From contig CAWIDE010000006.1 in the NCBI GenBank assembly GCA_963834715.1, positions 682,001-746,000 of the forward strand: a stretch of 64,000 nt of DNA, given 5' to 3'. Positions within the stretch are counted from its first letter, which is position 1. The number at the start of each line of letters is the position of its first letter. The notes below the pieces were generated by a model. That model ran no database searches and had not been told where the DNA came from. It saw only the letters and a list, made by a program, of their open reading frames with translations. Source of the stretch: CAVSUZ01 sp963834715. GTDB lineage: Bacteria > Pseudomonadota > Alphaproteobacteria > Acetobacterales > Acetobacteraceae. A program made the position numbers and the translations under genes. Of this stretch, positions 27,449 through 35,390 are shown one piece after another.

Positions 27449-28674
27449 GAGCGGTATGATCCATTAATATCGATGTACCCGTGCGTGAGATCGCACGTCC
27501 AAACCGTCGCGCGGCCGCGACCCAACCCGAGGTCCACTTCGATGTGGATCTCCCGCCCGCGCATATGCTCAACCACAGGGCCCTCATTATAGCCCGGCAC
27601 TACCGCGCCGTCGCGGGCCATCCACATGCCGCCAACAGCCACCGAGAGCCTGTCCCGATCCGCCGGTTCTCCCGCTTTGCCGACCGCCATTACGATCCGG
27701 CCCCAGTTCGCATCCTCGCCGGTAATCGCGGTCTTCACCAGCGGTGAGTTGGCGATGGCCATCGCCACCCGTTTCGCCGACCGCGTGGTAGTTGCGCCGG
27801 TCACATCAATCTGCACCAGCTTCTGCGCGCCCTCGCCATCTCGCACCACCTGCAGCGCCAGATCAAGCAGCACCTCGTTCAGCTTCTGGCCGAAATCCGC
27901 CAGCACGCGCCCACCTTCGGCCGGGATGCGCGGATGCTTCGCCATCCCTGTCGCAAACAGCAGAACCGTATCCGAGGTCGAGGTATCCGAATCCACAGTC
28001 GTCCGGTTGAAACTTCCCTCCACCCCCTTGCGCAGCAAACCATCCAACGTCGGGGCGGGGATCTTCGCATCGGTCCCCACGAAGCACAGCATCGTCGCCA
28101 TATCCGGAGCGATCATGCCGCTCCCCTTCGCAATCCCGGTGATGCGGACTTCCGTGTCCCCGATACATGCTACCCGCGTTGCCGCTTTCGGGAATGTGTC
28201 GGTCGTCATGATCCCACGCGCCGCCTCCTCCCAGCCGTTCTCATGCAGCGATGCGTGGAGCCCTGGCAGTGCCGCCGTGATCAGCTCGTGCGGTAGGACC
28301 TCGCCGATCACCCCCGTGGAGGCCACGAACACCTGTGTCGCCGGACACCCGATCAGCGCGCCCGCGGCTTCCGCCGTCGCCATGCACGCTTCCCGCCCGG
28401 CCCGGCCGGTGAAGACATTCGCGTTCCCGGCGTTCACCACTACCGCGCGCGCTTTCCCTCCCCTGAGAGACGCGCGGCACCAATCGACCGGAGCGCCCGG
28501 GCACCTGTTCATCGTAAACACCCCTGCAACCGTCGTCCCGGGCGCTAGCTCGATCATCACCAGATCGGTCCGGTCGTGATAGCGGATCCCCGCCTCAACC
28601 GCCCCCAGCCGCACGCCGGCGATGGGCGGCAGTTCGGGCAACTGAACCGCAAGCGGCGAGACCTGCACGTCCAT
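27445..28674 (-). CDS. argJ: Bifunctional ornithine acetyltransferase/N-acetylglutamate synthase
   Basis: ArgJ recycles the acetyl group in arginine biosynthesis. The start is ATG 28674 (MDVQVSPLAVQLPELPPIAG), preceded by GGGAGG; the frame is open to 28863 but the extra residues are unlike the family. Seen: VVVNAGNANVFTGRAG, ASTGVIGEVLP, MTTDTFPK, and the autocleavage site in MIAPDMATMLCFVGTDA (nucleophile Thr of ATML). Also present are TVDSDTSTSDTVLLFATG and the C-terminal DLGLGRG...CDLTHGYIDINGSYRS. 409 residues, normal for the family. It overlaps birA by four bases. Confidence 0.96.
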   Translation of the reverse strand: MDVQVSPLAVQLPELPPIAGVRLGAVEAGIRYHDRTDLVMIELAPGTTVAGVFTMNRCPGAPVDWCRASLRGGKARAVVVNAGNANVFTGRAGREACMATAEAAGALIGCPATQVFVASTGVIGEVLPHELITAALPGLHASLHENGWEEAARGIMTTDTFPKAATRVACIGDTEVRITGIAKGSGMIAPDMATMLCFVGTDAKIPAPTLDGLLRKGVEGSFNRTTVDSDTSTSDTVLLFATGMAKHPRIPAEGGRVLADFGQKLNEVLLDLALQVVRDGEGAQKLVQIDVTGATTTRSAKRVAMAIANSPLVKTAITGEDANWGRIVMAVGKAGEPADRDRLSVAVGGMWMARDGAVVPGYNEGPVVEHMRGREIHIEVDLGLGRGRATVWTCDLTHGYIDINGSYRS

Positions 28675-28828
28675 GCGCCACCTCCCTTCCTGCACTGTAA
28701 CCGAGCGGCTCCTATCGTGCAGTTCCAAGCGTCGTCCAGACCGCCGCGAGATATTCCCAAGGAAGCCGCCAGGGTTGATACGTGGATCGCATGCAACCTC
28801 TCGTCCGACATCCATCTTCTGACCTCTG

Positions 28829-30034
28829 ATGCTCAGCGTTGAAGAAGCCCGTGCCAGGATCATCGCTAACCTCCGGCCCGTCGCCGCCGAGATCGTCGCG
28901 CTCGCCGAGGCCTGGAACCGAGCGACCGCCGCCCCGGTCGTCGCCCGCCTGACACAGCCGCCCGCCGATGTCTCGGCGATGGATGGCTACGCATTGCGGG
29001 CTCAGGACGGTACCGAGGGCGCCACCATCCACGTCATCGGCAGCGCTCCGGCAGGCCATCCATTCGAAGGCAATATCGGCTCCGGCGAGGCCGTGCGCAT
29101 CTTCACCGGCAGCATCATTCCGCCCGGTGCCGACGCCATCCTGCTCCAGGAAGACGCCACCCGGCACGGCGACACCGTTCGGGTGAACGAAACCGTCCGT
29201 CTTGGACGTCACATCCGCCGCGCCGGCCAGGATTTCAGCGTTGGCGACGAGGTAGTTCCAACCGGTCATCGCCTCACAGCCCGCGACATCGGGCTTGCCG
29301 CGGCCGCCAACTATCCTTGGGTCGCCGTCCGCCGCCATCCTCGCATAGCCATCCTCGCCACCGGGGATGAAATCGCCCTCCCTGGCGAGCCCATTCCGCC
29401 CGGCGGGATCGTGAGTTCCAACAGCCACGCGCTCGCGTCCCTGGTCCGCGCTGCCGGTGGCACCACCACCGTCCTGCCCGTGGCCCGCGACGACCGCCCT
29501 GCCATCGCCGCTGTGGCCGACGAGGTGGCCGGCGTGGACATGCTGGTGACGACCGGTGGCGCCAGCGTCGGCGACCACGACCTCATTATTGCTAGCCTCA
29601 AAGAACGCGGCCTTTTCCTCGATTTCTGGAAGATCGCTATGCGGCCCGGCAAGCCGCTGCTGTTCGGCAATCTCGGGCCAACTCCTGTCCTCGGCCTACC
29701 CGGCAATCCCGTTTCCGCCCTGGTTTGCGCTATTCTGTTCCTCGTGCCCGCCCTGAACGCCCTGCTCGGCCTGCCAGCCGATCCCCCGCCCGTCACGCAG
29801 GCCGAGCTGGGCGCTGCCGTCCCTGCCAACGACTCCCGGGCTGATCACCTGCGGGCCACGCTGCGCCCCAGCGACTCGGGTGCGCTGATCGCGACGCCAT
29901 TTCCTGTGCAGGATTCGTCAATGCTGCGGCGCCTCGCGCTCGCCGACGGGCTGATTCTGCGCCCGCCGCTTGCTCCCGCCCTCCCGGCCGGGGCACTCGT
30001 GCAGGTGATTCGCCTGGATTCGTTCGGTATTTAG
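28829..30034 (+). CDS. moeA: Molybdopterin molybdotransferase
   Basis: MoeA inserts molybdate into adenylylated molybdopterin to make Mo cofactor. Seen: VSAMDGYALRAQDG near the N-terminus, GEAVRIFTGSIIPPGADAILLQEDA, IAILATGDEIALPGEP, VTTGGASVGDHDLI, RPGKPLLFGNLGPTPVLGLPGNPVS, and a C-terminal beta domain ending QVIRLDSFGI. 401 residues. Its promoter lies in the 154-bp gap divergent from argJ. The partner mog/moaB genes are not in the window. Confidence 0.95.
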   Translation: MLSVEEARARIIANLRPVAAEIVALAEAWNRATAAPVVARLTQPPADVSAMDGYALRAQDGTEGATIHVIGSAPAGHPFEGNIGSGEAVRIFTGSIIPPGADAILLQEDATRHGDTVRVNETVRLGRHIRRAGQDFSVGDEVVPTGHRLTARDIGLAAAANYPWVAVRRHPRIAILATGDEIALPGEPIPPGGIVSSNSHALASLVRAAGGTTTVLPVARDDRPAIAAVADEVAGVDMLVTTGGASVGDHDLIIASLKERGLFLDFWKIAMRPGKPLLFGNLGPTPVLGLPGNPVSALVCAILFLVPALNALLGLPADPPPVTQAELGAAVPANDSRADHLRATLRPSDSGALIATPFPVQDSSMLRRLALADGLILRPPLAPALPAGALVQVIRLDSFGI

Positions 30035-30069
30035 CCTCGACCGCACTCGAACGCTTGACGCGGATTCGC

Positions 30070-30084
30070 GAACTAACATAGAAC
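30070..30084. promoter_or_regulatory. LexA (SOS) box, alphaproteobacterial type
   Basis: GAAC-TAACATA-GAAC, exactly the GAAC-N7-GAAC form (GTTC-N7-GTTC on the other strand) known for alphaproteobacterial LexA. It lies 63 bp upstream of the lexA start, as expected for autoregulation. Confidence 0.88.
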
Positions 30085-30146
30085 GCTGCGGCTGTTGCTG
30101 ATTTGTTCCGAAACTTGGACCCAAAAAGGATTGGGCAGAGGCACCC

Positions 30147-30857
30147 ATGCTCACGCGCAAGCAATATGAGCTGCTGGTTTTCATTGACCGGCACCTCAAG
30201 CAGACAGGCTTCTCCCCATCCTTTGAGGAAATGAAAGCCGCTCTGGGTCTTCGTTCCAAATCCGGCATCCACCGGCTGATTTCCGCGCTGGAGGAGCGTG
30301 GTTTTTTGGCCCGCCGGCACCATCGCGCACGCGCCTTGGAGGTGCTGCGCCTGCCGGACGACCAACCAACCCAGGTCGAACCCGGAGGTGAGCGCGCTCC
30401 GGGGTTCGAAGCCACGGTCATCCAGGGCGATTTCACGCAGCGCCTTAGCGGCGTCCGTTCGGCGCCGGAGGCGGCGGCGATCCAGCTTCCGCTTTACGGC
30501 CGCATCGCCGCCGGCCTGCCTGTTGAGGCGCTGCGGGACCCGAGCTCGACGATCGAGGTGCCGATGGCCCTGCTCAGCGGGGGAGAGCATTACGCGCTGG
30601 AGGTTGCCGGGGATTCCATGATCGAGGCCGGCATTCTCGACGGGGATACCGCAATAATCCGGAAGACGGAGCAGGCGGATAATGGGCAGATTGTTGTGGC
30701 GCTGGTGGATCAGAATGAGGTCACGTTGAAGCGCCTTCGCCGCCGGGGTAATTCCATCGCGCTGGAACCAGCCAATCCACGGCATGAGACCCGGATTTTC
30801 CCGGCGGACCGGGTGCGGGTGCAGGGGCGCTTGGTCGCATTGCTCCGGCGGTATTAG
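30147..30857 (+). CDS. lexA: SOS repressor LexA
   Basis: A 236-residue repressor of the DNA-damage response. The N-terminal winged helix (res 1-65) starts MLTRKQYELLVFIDRHLK with GLRSKSGIHRLISALEERGF as recognition region. The C-terminal peptidase domain has the cleavage site A122-G123 (GRIAAG), catalytic serine S157 in VAGDSM and lysine K195 in EVTLKRL. The SOS box upstream fits self-repression. It is followed by tRNA-Thr after 30 bp. Complete. Confidence 0.97.
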   Translation: MLTRKQYELLVFIDRHLKQTGFSPSFEEMKAALGLRSKSGIHRLISALEERGFLARRHHRARALEVLRLPDDQPTQVEPGGERAPGFEATVIQGDFTQRLSGVRSAPEAAAIQLPLYGRIAAGLPVEALRDPSSTIEVPMALLSGGEHYALEVAGDSMIEAGILDGDTAIIRKTEQADNGQIVVALVDQNEVTLKRLRRRGNSIALEPANPRHETRIFPADRVRVQGRLVALLRRY

Positions 30858-30887
30858 CGGGTTATACGGCGGTCCGCCCGCCGGTTT

Positions 30888-30962
30888 GCCGACGTAGCTC
30901 AGGGGTAGAGCAACTGATTCGTAATCAGTAGGCCCTCGGTTCAAATCCGAGCGTCGGCACCA
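30888..30962 (+). tRNA. tRNA-Thr (anticodon CGT), CCA encoded
   Basis: The acceptor stem GCCGACG (30888-30894) pairs with CGTCGGC (30952-30958), followed by discriminator A and genome-encoded CCA. D-arm GCTCAGGGGTAGAGC, anticodon stem-loop CTGATTCGTAATCAG with CGT at 30920-30922, and T-loop GGTTCAAATCC are all normal. Everything to the right for 33 kb is mobile-element debris, so this tRNA marks a plausible island junction. Confidence 0.96.
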
Positions 30963-31019
30963 CTAAGCCGCAGAAATCCGGACCAGATTGGAGCTCTGAA
31001 CGAAACATAGTTAAATGGG

Positions 31020-31660
31020 CCGGGAAAATGTCCGCAGCGGGTCCGCGGTAAAGCGCATACAGCCACTCAGCGCTGCCCGTGGTGATGTTGCTGACCACGA
31101 AGCGGATGTCGAGGCCGAGAGTGGACGCCTCGATGCGGGCCGCAACACGACGCGAACGCGACCAAGATTTGGCCCGATACTGTGTTTCGGTGTAGCGCCG
31201 CAGCAGCGGGGCATCGGCTTCGGCGCGACGGACACGAACGTCGTCGACTGCCGGCTCGACCAGGCTGCGCAGCACGTCGTTGCTGGACAGGCCGAAGACG
31301 TAGCGAATACCTTCCGCTTCGCACCAGTCCATTACCTCTGGTCGGCCGTAATGGCTGTCACCGCGGATGGTGATGCGCGTGTTCGGCCAATGCCGTCTGA
31401 TCTCGCGCAGCAGGCGCCGCAGGTGACGGCGGACCTGGCGCAGTAGAGGCCAATCATCGCCCGCATCATCCGGATGATCTCGCGCAGGCTGGGGGCGTTC
31501 TCCCGCCGCGACATGGTCGGCTGCGAGCACAAATCGCGGCCGCTGTCGGGCAGCTTGCCGCAAGCCAGTTTGAAGGCCGGGTCGCGGCGCAGGTGATCGA
31601 GGTAACGCGCGCGGTGTGCGAGGCCGTCCGGGCAACAAATTACGGCTAATCTCCGCGTCG
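31020..31660 (-). pseudogene. IS1380-family transposase remnant
   Basis: Internal part of an IS1380-type transposase in two frames. One (31655 to ~31440) reads RYLDHLRRDPAFKLACGKLP...SLREIIRMMRAMIGLYC. The other (31395 to ~31040) reads WPNTRITIRGDSHYGRPEVMD, CEAEGIRYVFGLSSND and LDIRFVVSNITTGSAEWLYALY. The central segment and the C-terminal third are missing, so it is dead. It lies just after tRNA-Thr. A separate N-terminal piece of an IS1380 transposase is at 60 kb on the same strand. Confidence 0.75.
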
Positions 31661-31711
31661 CGCCGCCTGCGTGGTGAATCGTCCCTCCCTGGTCTCCTTA
31701 CGCTCGGGCCG

Positions 31712-32414
31712 CTAATCGTCCCCCATAGCCTCCGCCAGCTTCGGCATCCGCGTCCGCCCCTCCGAGGCCAACGCATGTTGCAACATATCCAAATACAAAT
31801 AAATGACCGGCGTGGTGTAAAGCGTCAGCACCTGGCTCACCAGCAGCCCGCCGACCCCCAGCGGGCGGCGCAGTTCTGAGCCCGCGCCGCTCTCCAGCAT
31901 CAACGGCAACCCGCTCAGCCAGCGCCGCCATCGTCGTCATCAGAATCGGCCGGAACCGCAGCAGACAGGCCTGGCGGATCGCCTCCAGCGGAGACTTTCC
32001 ATCGTTCCGCTCGGCATGGATGCCGAAGTCAACCAGCATGATGCCATTCTTCTTGACGATCCCGATGAGCAGGAACACGCCGATCATCGCGATCACCGAG
32101 AGGTCGGTGTGCGCCAGCATCAGCATCAATAGCGCCCCCACCCCCGCGCTGGGCAGCGTGGACAAGATGGTCAGCGGCAGAATGTAGCTCTCGTACAAAA
32201 TTCCCAGAATGATATACACGGCAACCAGTGCTGCCGCGATCAGATAGGGCTCGCTCGCCAGCGAAGCTTGGAATGCCTGCGCCGACCCCTGGAACGAGCC
32301 CTGCAGTGACATCGGCGCTCCCAGCTCTTCCCGCGCCTTCTCGATCGCCTGCACCGCATCGCCCAGCGCCGCGCCCTGCGCCAGGTTGAACGAAATTTCA
32401 TCCTTAAGGTCAAC
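31712..32414 (-). pseudogene. RND efflux pump (AcrB/MdtB type) C-terminal fragment
   Basis: A piece of an inner-membrane RND transporter. It begins at ISFNLAQGAALGDAVQAIEK and includes LAALVAVYIILGILYES-like helices, the RND hallmark VFLLIGIVKKNGIMLVDF, and RFRPILMTTMAALA. A frameshift near 31915 moves the last 65 residues (GSELRRPLGVGGLLVSQVLT...MGDD) to another frame. About two thirds of the N-terminus is missing. The 5' break is fused in frame to a DUF5615 gene end, so two deletions or a recombination joined unrelated genes. Confidence 0.85.
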
Positions 32415-32736
32415 TTCGATGACCCGATTCACGGGTTCGCCAATCACGGCGAGTTCGTCGAGCGCGGCTCGGAATAGCTTTTGCTGAACCAAACAACTCA
32501 CGGTGGGAATGAGAATAACCAGGCCTGCGTGCAGGAGTTCGGCCGCATAGAGGCGGCGGAAAGTCGCTCGCGTTGTTGGTGACCAACACGAAATCCCCAC
32601 TGCTGGCGTAACGCGCGACGTTCCAATCCTTCCACCCCGCCTTACCGATATGCGCGACATGCTCCGCATAATGACCGGCCTTCCCGGCGACCGCGACCAG
32701 ACTGGTGCTCAGGCATTCGTCGATCAGGAATCTCAC
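32403..32736 (-). pseudogene. DUF5615 PIN-like protein, frameshifted
   Basis: Starts at ATG 32736 with MRFLIDECLSTSLVAVAGKA, the DUF5615 pattern with the PIN-like acidic pair, then GKAGWKDWNVARYA and FVLVTNNASDF. One extra base near 32570 shifts the frame; the other frame continues RRLYAAELLHAGLVILIPTV and ends NRVIEVDL, the normal family end. It then runs straight into the RND fragment. Its start overlaps the stop of the DUF433 gene by four bases, the usual DUF433-DUF5615 toxin-antitoxin-like pair. Confidence 0.8.
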
Positions 32737-33146
32737 GATGCCGCAATGCTGCTCATTCGCCGTCGCGCCCGATGCATTGGCCTGTGGGCACGCCAGGGCT
32801 GCTGGCGAGGCCGGCCGCGCAGCGGGTACGCGGCAGCGTAGACTGGCGCCAGCCGCATCATCTCCGCGGTGAGGCGCGGATAGCTGTCGAGTAGCTCCGC
32901 TTGGGTCGATCCTTGCGAGAGAAGCGCCGCGATCATGTGGACCGGCACCCGGGTGCCCCGAAAGACCGGATCGCCGTCCATGATCTCGGGATCGTTTACC
33001 ACGAGGCGCCGAGCCCGGCGCAAATCGCGCAGCGAGGCGGCCAGTTCGCGCCGTGGTTCGCGCAGATCGATCTTCACAAGCCCGCTCTCGAGCGAGACGA
33101 TGTTGCGAGGCGAGCCGGCGAGGGCGTCGAACACCTTGCGCCGCAA
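32733..33146 (-). CDS. DUF433 antitoxin-like protein, N-terminus uncertain
   Basis: The DUF433 core is SPEIMDGDPVFRGTRVPVHM-like (LVVNDPEIMDGDPVFRGTRV), followed by AALLSQGSTQAELLDSYPRL and YAAAYPLRGRPRQQ. Residues before it (NIVSLESGLVKIDLREPRRE) match longer DUF433 proteins. The first Met used is at 33146, but related-looking residues (GGRLLDARALVSLSLERRLS) continue upstream without a start codon, so the gene may be 5'-truncated. It forms a coupled pair with the frameshifted DUF5615 gene. Confidence 0.72.
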   Translation of the reverse strand: MRRKVFDALAGSPRNIVSLESGLVKIDLREPRRELAASLRDLRRARRLVVNDPEIMDGDPVFRGTRVPVHMIAALLSQGSTQAELLDSYPRLTAEMMRLAPVYAAAYPLRGRPRQQPWRAHRPMHRARRRMSSIAAS

Positions 33147-33698
33147 GTCGGGGGCGAGGCGGTCGGAAAGCCGTCGCTCGAGGGAGAGCGAGACGAGCGC
33201 GCGTGCGTCAAGCAGCCGGCCGCCATGCGGGCCCGGGGCGGCAGATATCGTCTTCTTGCGTTTCGGGCGGCTGCGTCGGGGGTCGAAGGCTACCCCTGCA
33301 TTCCGGCTTGACCTCCCATCCGGGATCGTATCGAGCGCCGTTATGCCGCAACTCAGCCGTCACTGCCGTCTTGACCTGGCGACCAACAGGATTGAGCTCA
33401 CCCCGAACGAGGCTGCAGAGATCGAGCAGCGGGTCTCCGCCGGCCCTATCACCTACCTGAAGATCGGGGAATGCGGTCAGCGCGGCAGCGAGCTGTTCGC
33501 CCCACCGCGCGGCCTCGGGCTGGGGCTGGACGGGGTCGTAAGCGCTCGCGGCGCCCTCCTTTCCGTTTGCACCTGCAACCGCCTCCGCGCTAAACCACGT
33601 CCGCCAGCCTGACAGTTGAGACGGGCCTCTCTCTGCGGCCGGCGGCATCCGGGGCCCGGGAGGAGCATCCCTAGCAAAGGCCATGGGAATGCTCTGCG
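33147..33698. other. Gene-poor stretch
   Basis: The first ~100 bp hold the possible N-terminal extension of the DUF433 gene. Beyond that, ORFs on both strands are long only because of base composition and show no recognisable family. I see no supported gene. Confidence 0.35.
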
Positions 33699-34180
33699 AT
33701 GCCGCTTCCGCCCGAAGTCCTGGCCCAGCTCGCTCACGAGGTGGTACAGTCCCCGGTGCGCCCCAGACCCCGGCTCCGGTCGGAATGCCGCAGCCATGCC
33801 CGATGGGGGCCGCGCCTGTTGCTCAGGCCGGAGCCAATCTCGGCCGTGTGGCAGAGGGCCAGCAGAAAGTCGCGCTCGCGCTGAACCTGCCCGAGTAAGC
33901 CCTGCCGCTCATCGGCGCAAACAACAAGGCTGGCCGGGCGGTTATCGACAGCATCAAGTCCCTCAGCGAAGCAGTCCCCGTCGGCACGGTGTCGGCTCAG
34001 GGCGAGCAGAACGCCATGCAGAACGCGATGGCTCAACGGCTGAAGATGATGCAGCTCCTCGCCGCGCTGCGGGCCAAACAGGCTCAGGGGCAAATGGGGG
34101 CGCCGTCACCAATGCCGCCCGGTGCTGCTGTCGGTGCGGGTCCGGGAGCCGGTGAGGGTGGTGCGCCGCCCTCTCGGTAG
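33699..34180 (+). pseudogene. Phage-type gene of unknown function with frameshift and nonsense mutation
   Basis: From ATG 33699 the frame reads MPLPPEVLAQLAHEVVQSP, then shifts to APVGMPQPCPMGAAPVAQAG and AEGQQKVALALNLPE, then TAA at 33896-33898. The same frame continues at once with ALPLIGANNKAGRAVIDSIK, GTVSAQGEQNAMQNAMAQRL and a Gln/Gly/Pro-rich tail to TAG 34180. The stop is one change from CAA (Gln). The Gln/Pro-rich ends and GEQNAMQNAM helix look like small phage head- or portal-associated proteins, but I cannot name a family. Confidence 0.55.
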
Positions 34181-34188
34181 CCGCCTGA

Positions 34189-34777
34189 TTAGTCACCTGC
34201 GCCTGCCGGATTGCACGCTTTTTCAATGTTGTCAAAAGAGGCGTGTAGGTCTTTCACGTTTACAGTCCATGCATAATAAAGGGGGAAGAGCGCGGCTATC
34301 AGAAAAAGGGCGGCGGAGCAGACGGTGCATATATGTGCCACACCTATCCATCTTAATTGGCGCTCGGACAATTCGTGAAGTTCCCCTACGGAAATTCCCG
34401 GGGGCGGCAGCTCCGGGCTACCTTGGTGAGGTTGGCTTCGGGACATACCCACCGCTCTGAGTATGATCATAGCTAAGATAGCTGCCAAACCGCCGAGAAA
34501 AAACCCCTGCTAGAAGTCCCGCAGCCTTTATGGTACCAATGGTTATCCGTTGAGATAGGCAGGTTGTCGTAAGCGTTGTATAGGCCGAACCCATCAGAGA
34601 GCAGGCTAAGGCAAATCCCGCTCCGTTTACTCCGGCTAGCCCTCGTGCAATCCGCCGTAACCACTCGCTCCAATATATGCCGTAATTGGCCAGCAGCCGG
34701 TCACGCCACCTATCCAGCTTGTTGCGCCATCGCAGCCGTCGCCGCCGTAATCTCCGAAGCCATCGGCACGTCCTCAT
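34189..34777 (-). pseudogene. Small membrane protein, frameshifted in a G4T6 run
   Basis: From ATG 34777 the frame reads a basic N-terminus, NYGIYWSEWLRRIARG, and hydrophobic GAGFALACSLMGSAYTTL, then loses frame in GGGGTTTTTT near 34500. The other frame continues FFLGGLAAILAMIILRAVGM, SVGELHELSERQLRWIGV, and HICTVCSAALFLIAALFPLYYAW to stop 34189. Joined, it is a membrane protein with three or four helices. One extra G explains the break. No family recognised. AT content is higher than its neighbours, suggesting foreign origin. Confidence 0.55.
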
Positions 34778-34845
34778 GCGCCTATGTTCCTTCCGGAGGG
34801 GGCCGATGGCTAGTCCCCTGGTGCCTAAGGTCGCGCCCTGGTGTC

Positions 34846-35106
34846 TTAACCGAGCGTCCGAGCTCGGCGCACATGCCAGGCGTTGAATAAGCGCCTTAGG
34901 ACGAAGGACCATGCGAGGGATATGACCGTAAAGCAGGCGCCGATCTCCAGGTTCCCGCGCAGCGGCACGTGAATGGCGAACATCGGAAAAATCAGGACTT
35001 GGGCAGCAACCGCGATACCGTAACCGACCGCCATATTCAGCAGTGACTCCAGCAGGGAGAAGTGCCGCGGCTGGCCGGCTGTCGCATGTGCCGTCGATCC
35101 GTTCAC
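34846..35106 (-). CDS. DUF7220-like small membrane protein (phage-associated)
   Basis: The core FSLLESLLNMAVGYGIAVAA followed by QVLIFPMFAIHVPLRGNLEI and FTVISLAWSFVLRRLFNA matches a small two-helix protein family (DUF7220) common in prophages. I use GTG 35106 (VNGSTAHATAGQPRHFSLLE) as the start, about 87 residues; an ATG at 35217 in the same frame would add 37 atypical residues. Function unknown. Confidence 0.7.
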   Translation of the reverse strand: MNGSTAHATAGQPRHFSLLESLLNMAVGYGIAVAAQVLIFPMFAIHVPLRGNLEIGACFTVISLAWSFVLRRLFNAWHVRRARTLG

Positions 35107-35390
35107 TTCACCGTTGTCGCAGCAACGGCTTTCTGGGGCGATTTCGGGGCCAGTCGCTTGCCACCTTTCGCCGGCGATGGCGTGTGCTGGATCGAAGCGC
35201 GCTGGCGGCCACGCCACTCAGGCTGCGTCTCAGCAAGCTGGCCGGGGTGGATTTTTCGGGATCGAGCGAACCGTAAGATCAGTCTCCTGGGTCGGCCCCC
35301 GTGGGGTGGGCTTACTAAACCGAACTTCCTTGTTTCGGAGAGTGTGAAGTGGCAGGAACAGTAGGGACAGGGGCATGAGACCGGTCCCAA

